Shown here piece by piece: positions 5,914 to 6,132 of a stretch of DNA of 6,132 nt. How positions within the stretch are numbered: the first letter of the stretch is position 1; each line of letters starts with the position of its first letter. The DNA comes from DATIXD01 sp035518875 (GTDB lineage Bacteria > Pseudomonadota > Gammaproteobacteria > Methylococcales > Methylococcaceae). The notes below the pieces were generated by a model. That model was not told the origin of the DNA. It did not search any database and saw only the letters and a list, made by a program, of their open reading frames with translations. The position numbers were made by a program, and so were the translations under genes. The stretch lies in the NCBI GenBank assembly GCA_035518875.1, contig DATIXD010000055.1, positions 1-6,132 on the forward strand, read 5' to 3'.

Positions 5914-6132
5914 TCACCGCACCGGCAGTTCGATATCCCTGAACAAGGCATCGAATTCCCGCTGCTCTCGAATGGCAATGGCCTGCTCGATCACTTCCCG
6001 GGTGAGATGCGGGGCGAACAGCCGGATGAAATCGAAGATGAAGCCGCGGATGAACATGTCCCGTCTGAGGCCGATCTTGGTGATGCTGCGACCGAACAAA
6101 TGACTGGCGTCCAGCGCGATCAAATCACTGTC
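5914..6132 (-). CDS. cysB: LysR-type transcriptional regulator CysB, C-terminal end
   Basis: Reading leftward from the window edge, 72 codons end at TGA (5916-5914). The peptide contains DSDLIALDASHLFGRSITKI, followed by IGLRRDMFIRGFIFDF, FAPHLTREVIEQA and a final FRDIELPVR. This closely follows the C-terminus of E. coli CysB (DASHLFSHSTTKIGFRR...FAPHLTRDVVD...FKDIKLP), so about 250 residues, including the N-terminal helix-turn-helix and most of the inducer-binding domain, lie outside. By family knowledge CysB binds N-acetylserine or O-acetylserine and activates sulfate uptake and reduction genes, including cysH. The paralogue Cbl is a less likely alternative. It is convergent with cysH, separated by the palindromic hairpin. 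Confidence 0.88.
   Translation of the reverse strand, partial: DSDLIALDASHLFGRSITKIGLRRDMFIRGFIFDFIRLFAPHLTREVIEQAIAIREQREFDALFRDIELPVR

Noticed and set aside
1..6132. Search for CRISPR repeats, insertion sequences, tRNAs, defence or phage genes.
   Set aside because: No tandem spaced repeats, terminal inverted repeats, transposase motifs or tRNA-like folds were seen; every sizeable gene belongs to a recognised family.

Overview
This window is an ordinary chromosomal segment of a GC-rich gammaproteobacterium. The protein sequences closely resemble enterobacterial and pseudomonad housekeeping proteins: Aas, proteobacterial GshA, CysB and an APS-type CysH. The combination would suit a methanotroph-like or other environmental gammaproteobacterium, but genus-level placement is a guess. 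No mobile element, CRISPR array, tRNA or rRNA was seen.

Left part (1-2857): a lipoprotein alpha/beta hydrolase runs leftward off the window from a start at 569. About 137 bp away, a full-length aas gene (707-2857) runs rightward. Aas fuses a PlsC-type lysophospholipid acyltransferase to an acyl-ACP synthetase. Both genes plausibly touch lipid turnover: one may release acyl chains or lysolipids in the envelope, and the other re-acylates lysophospholipids at the inner membrane. The usual Aas partner, the flippase LplT, is neither fused nor adjacent within the window.

Middle (2858-3469): a small exported DUF2782 protein of unknown function (2997-3341) sits between two short intergenic stretches. 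The first stretch holds a possible weak terminator and -10-like elements. The second holds an extended -10 promoter and a 7-bp leader hairpin ahead of gshA.

Right part (3470-6132): gshA (glutamate-cysteine ligase, TTG start) is followed 66 bp later by cysH (iron-sulfur APS reductase). The C-terminal end of cysB, master activator of cysteine biosynthesis, converges on them from the other strand. Together these form a sulfur-to-thiol block: CysH reduces activated sulfate to sulfite for cysteine synthesis, CysB is the expected regulator of that pathway, and GshA uses cysteine in the first step of glutathione synthesis. A strong 9-bp palindromic hairpin, probably a dispersed intergenic repeat, lies between the convergent cysH and cysB.

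No convincing new biological system was found. The points most worth a second look are the LplT-less aas beside a lipoprotein hydrolase, the palindromic repeat at 5871-5897, the gshA leader hairpin, and the DxDxDG motif in the small exported protein.
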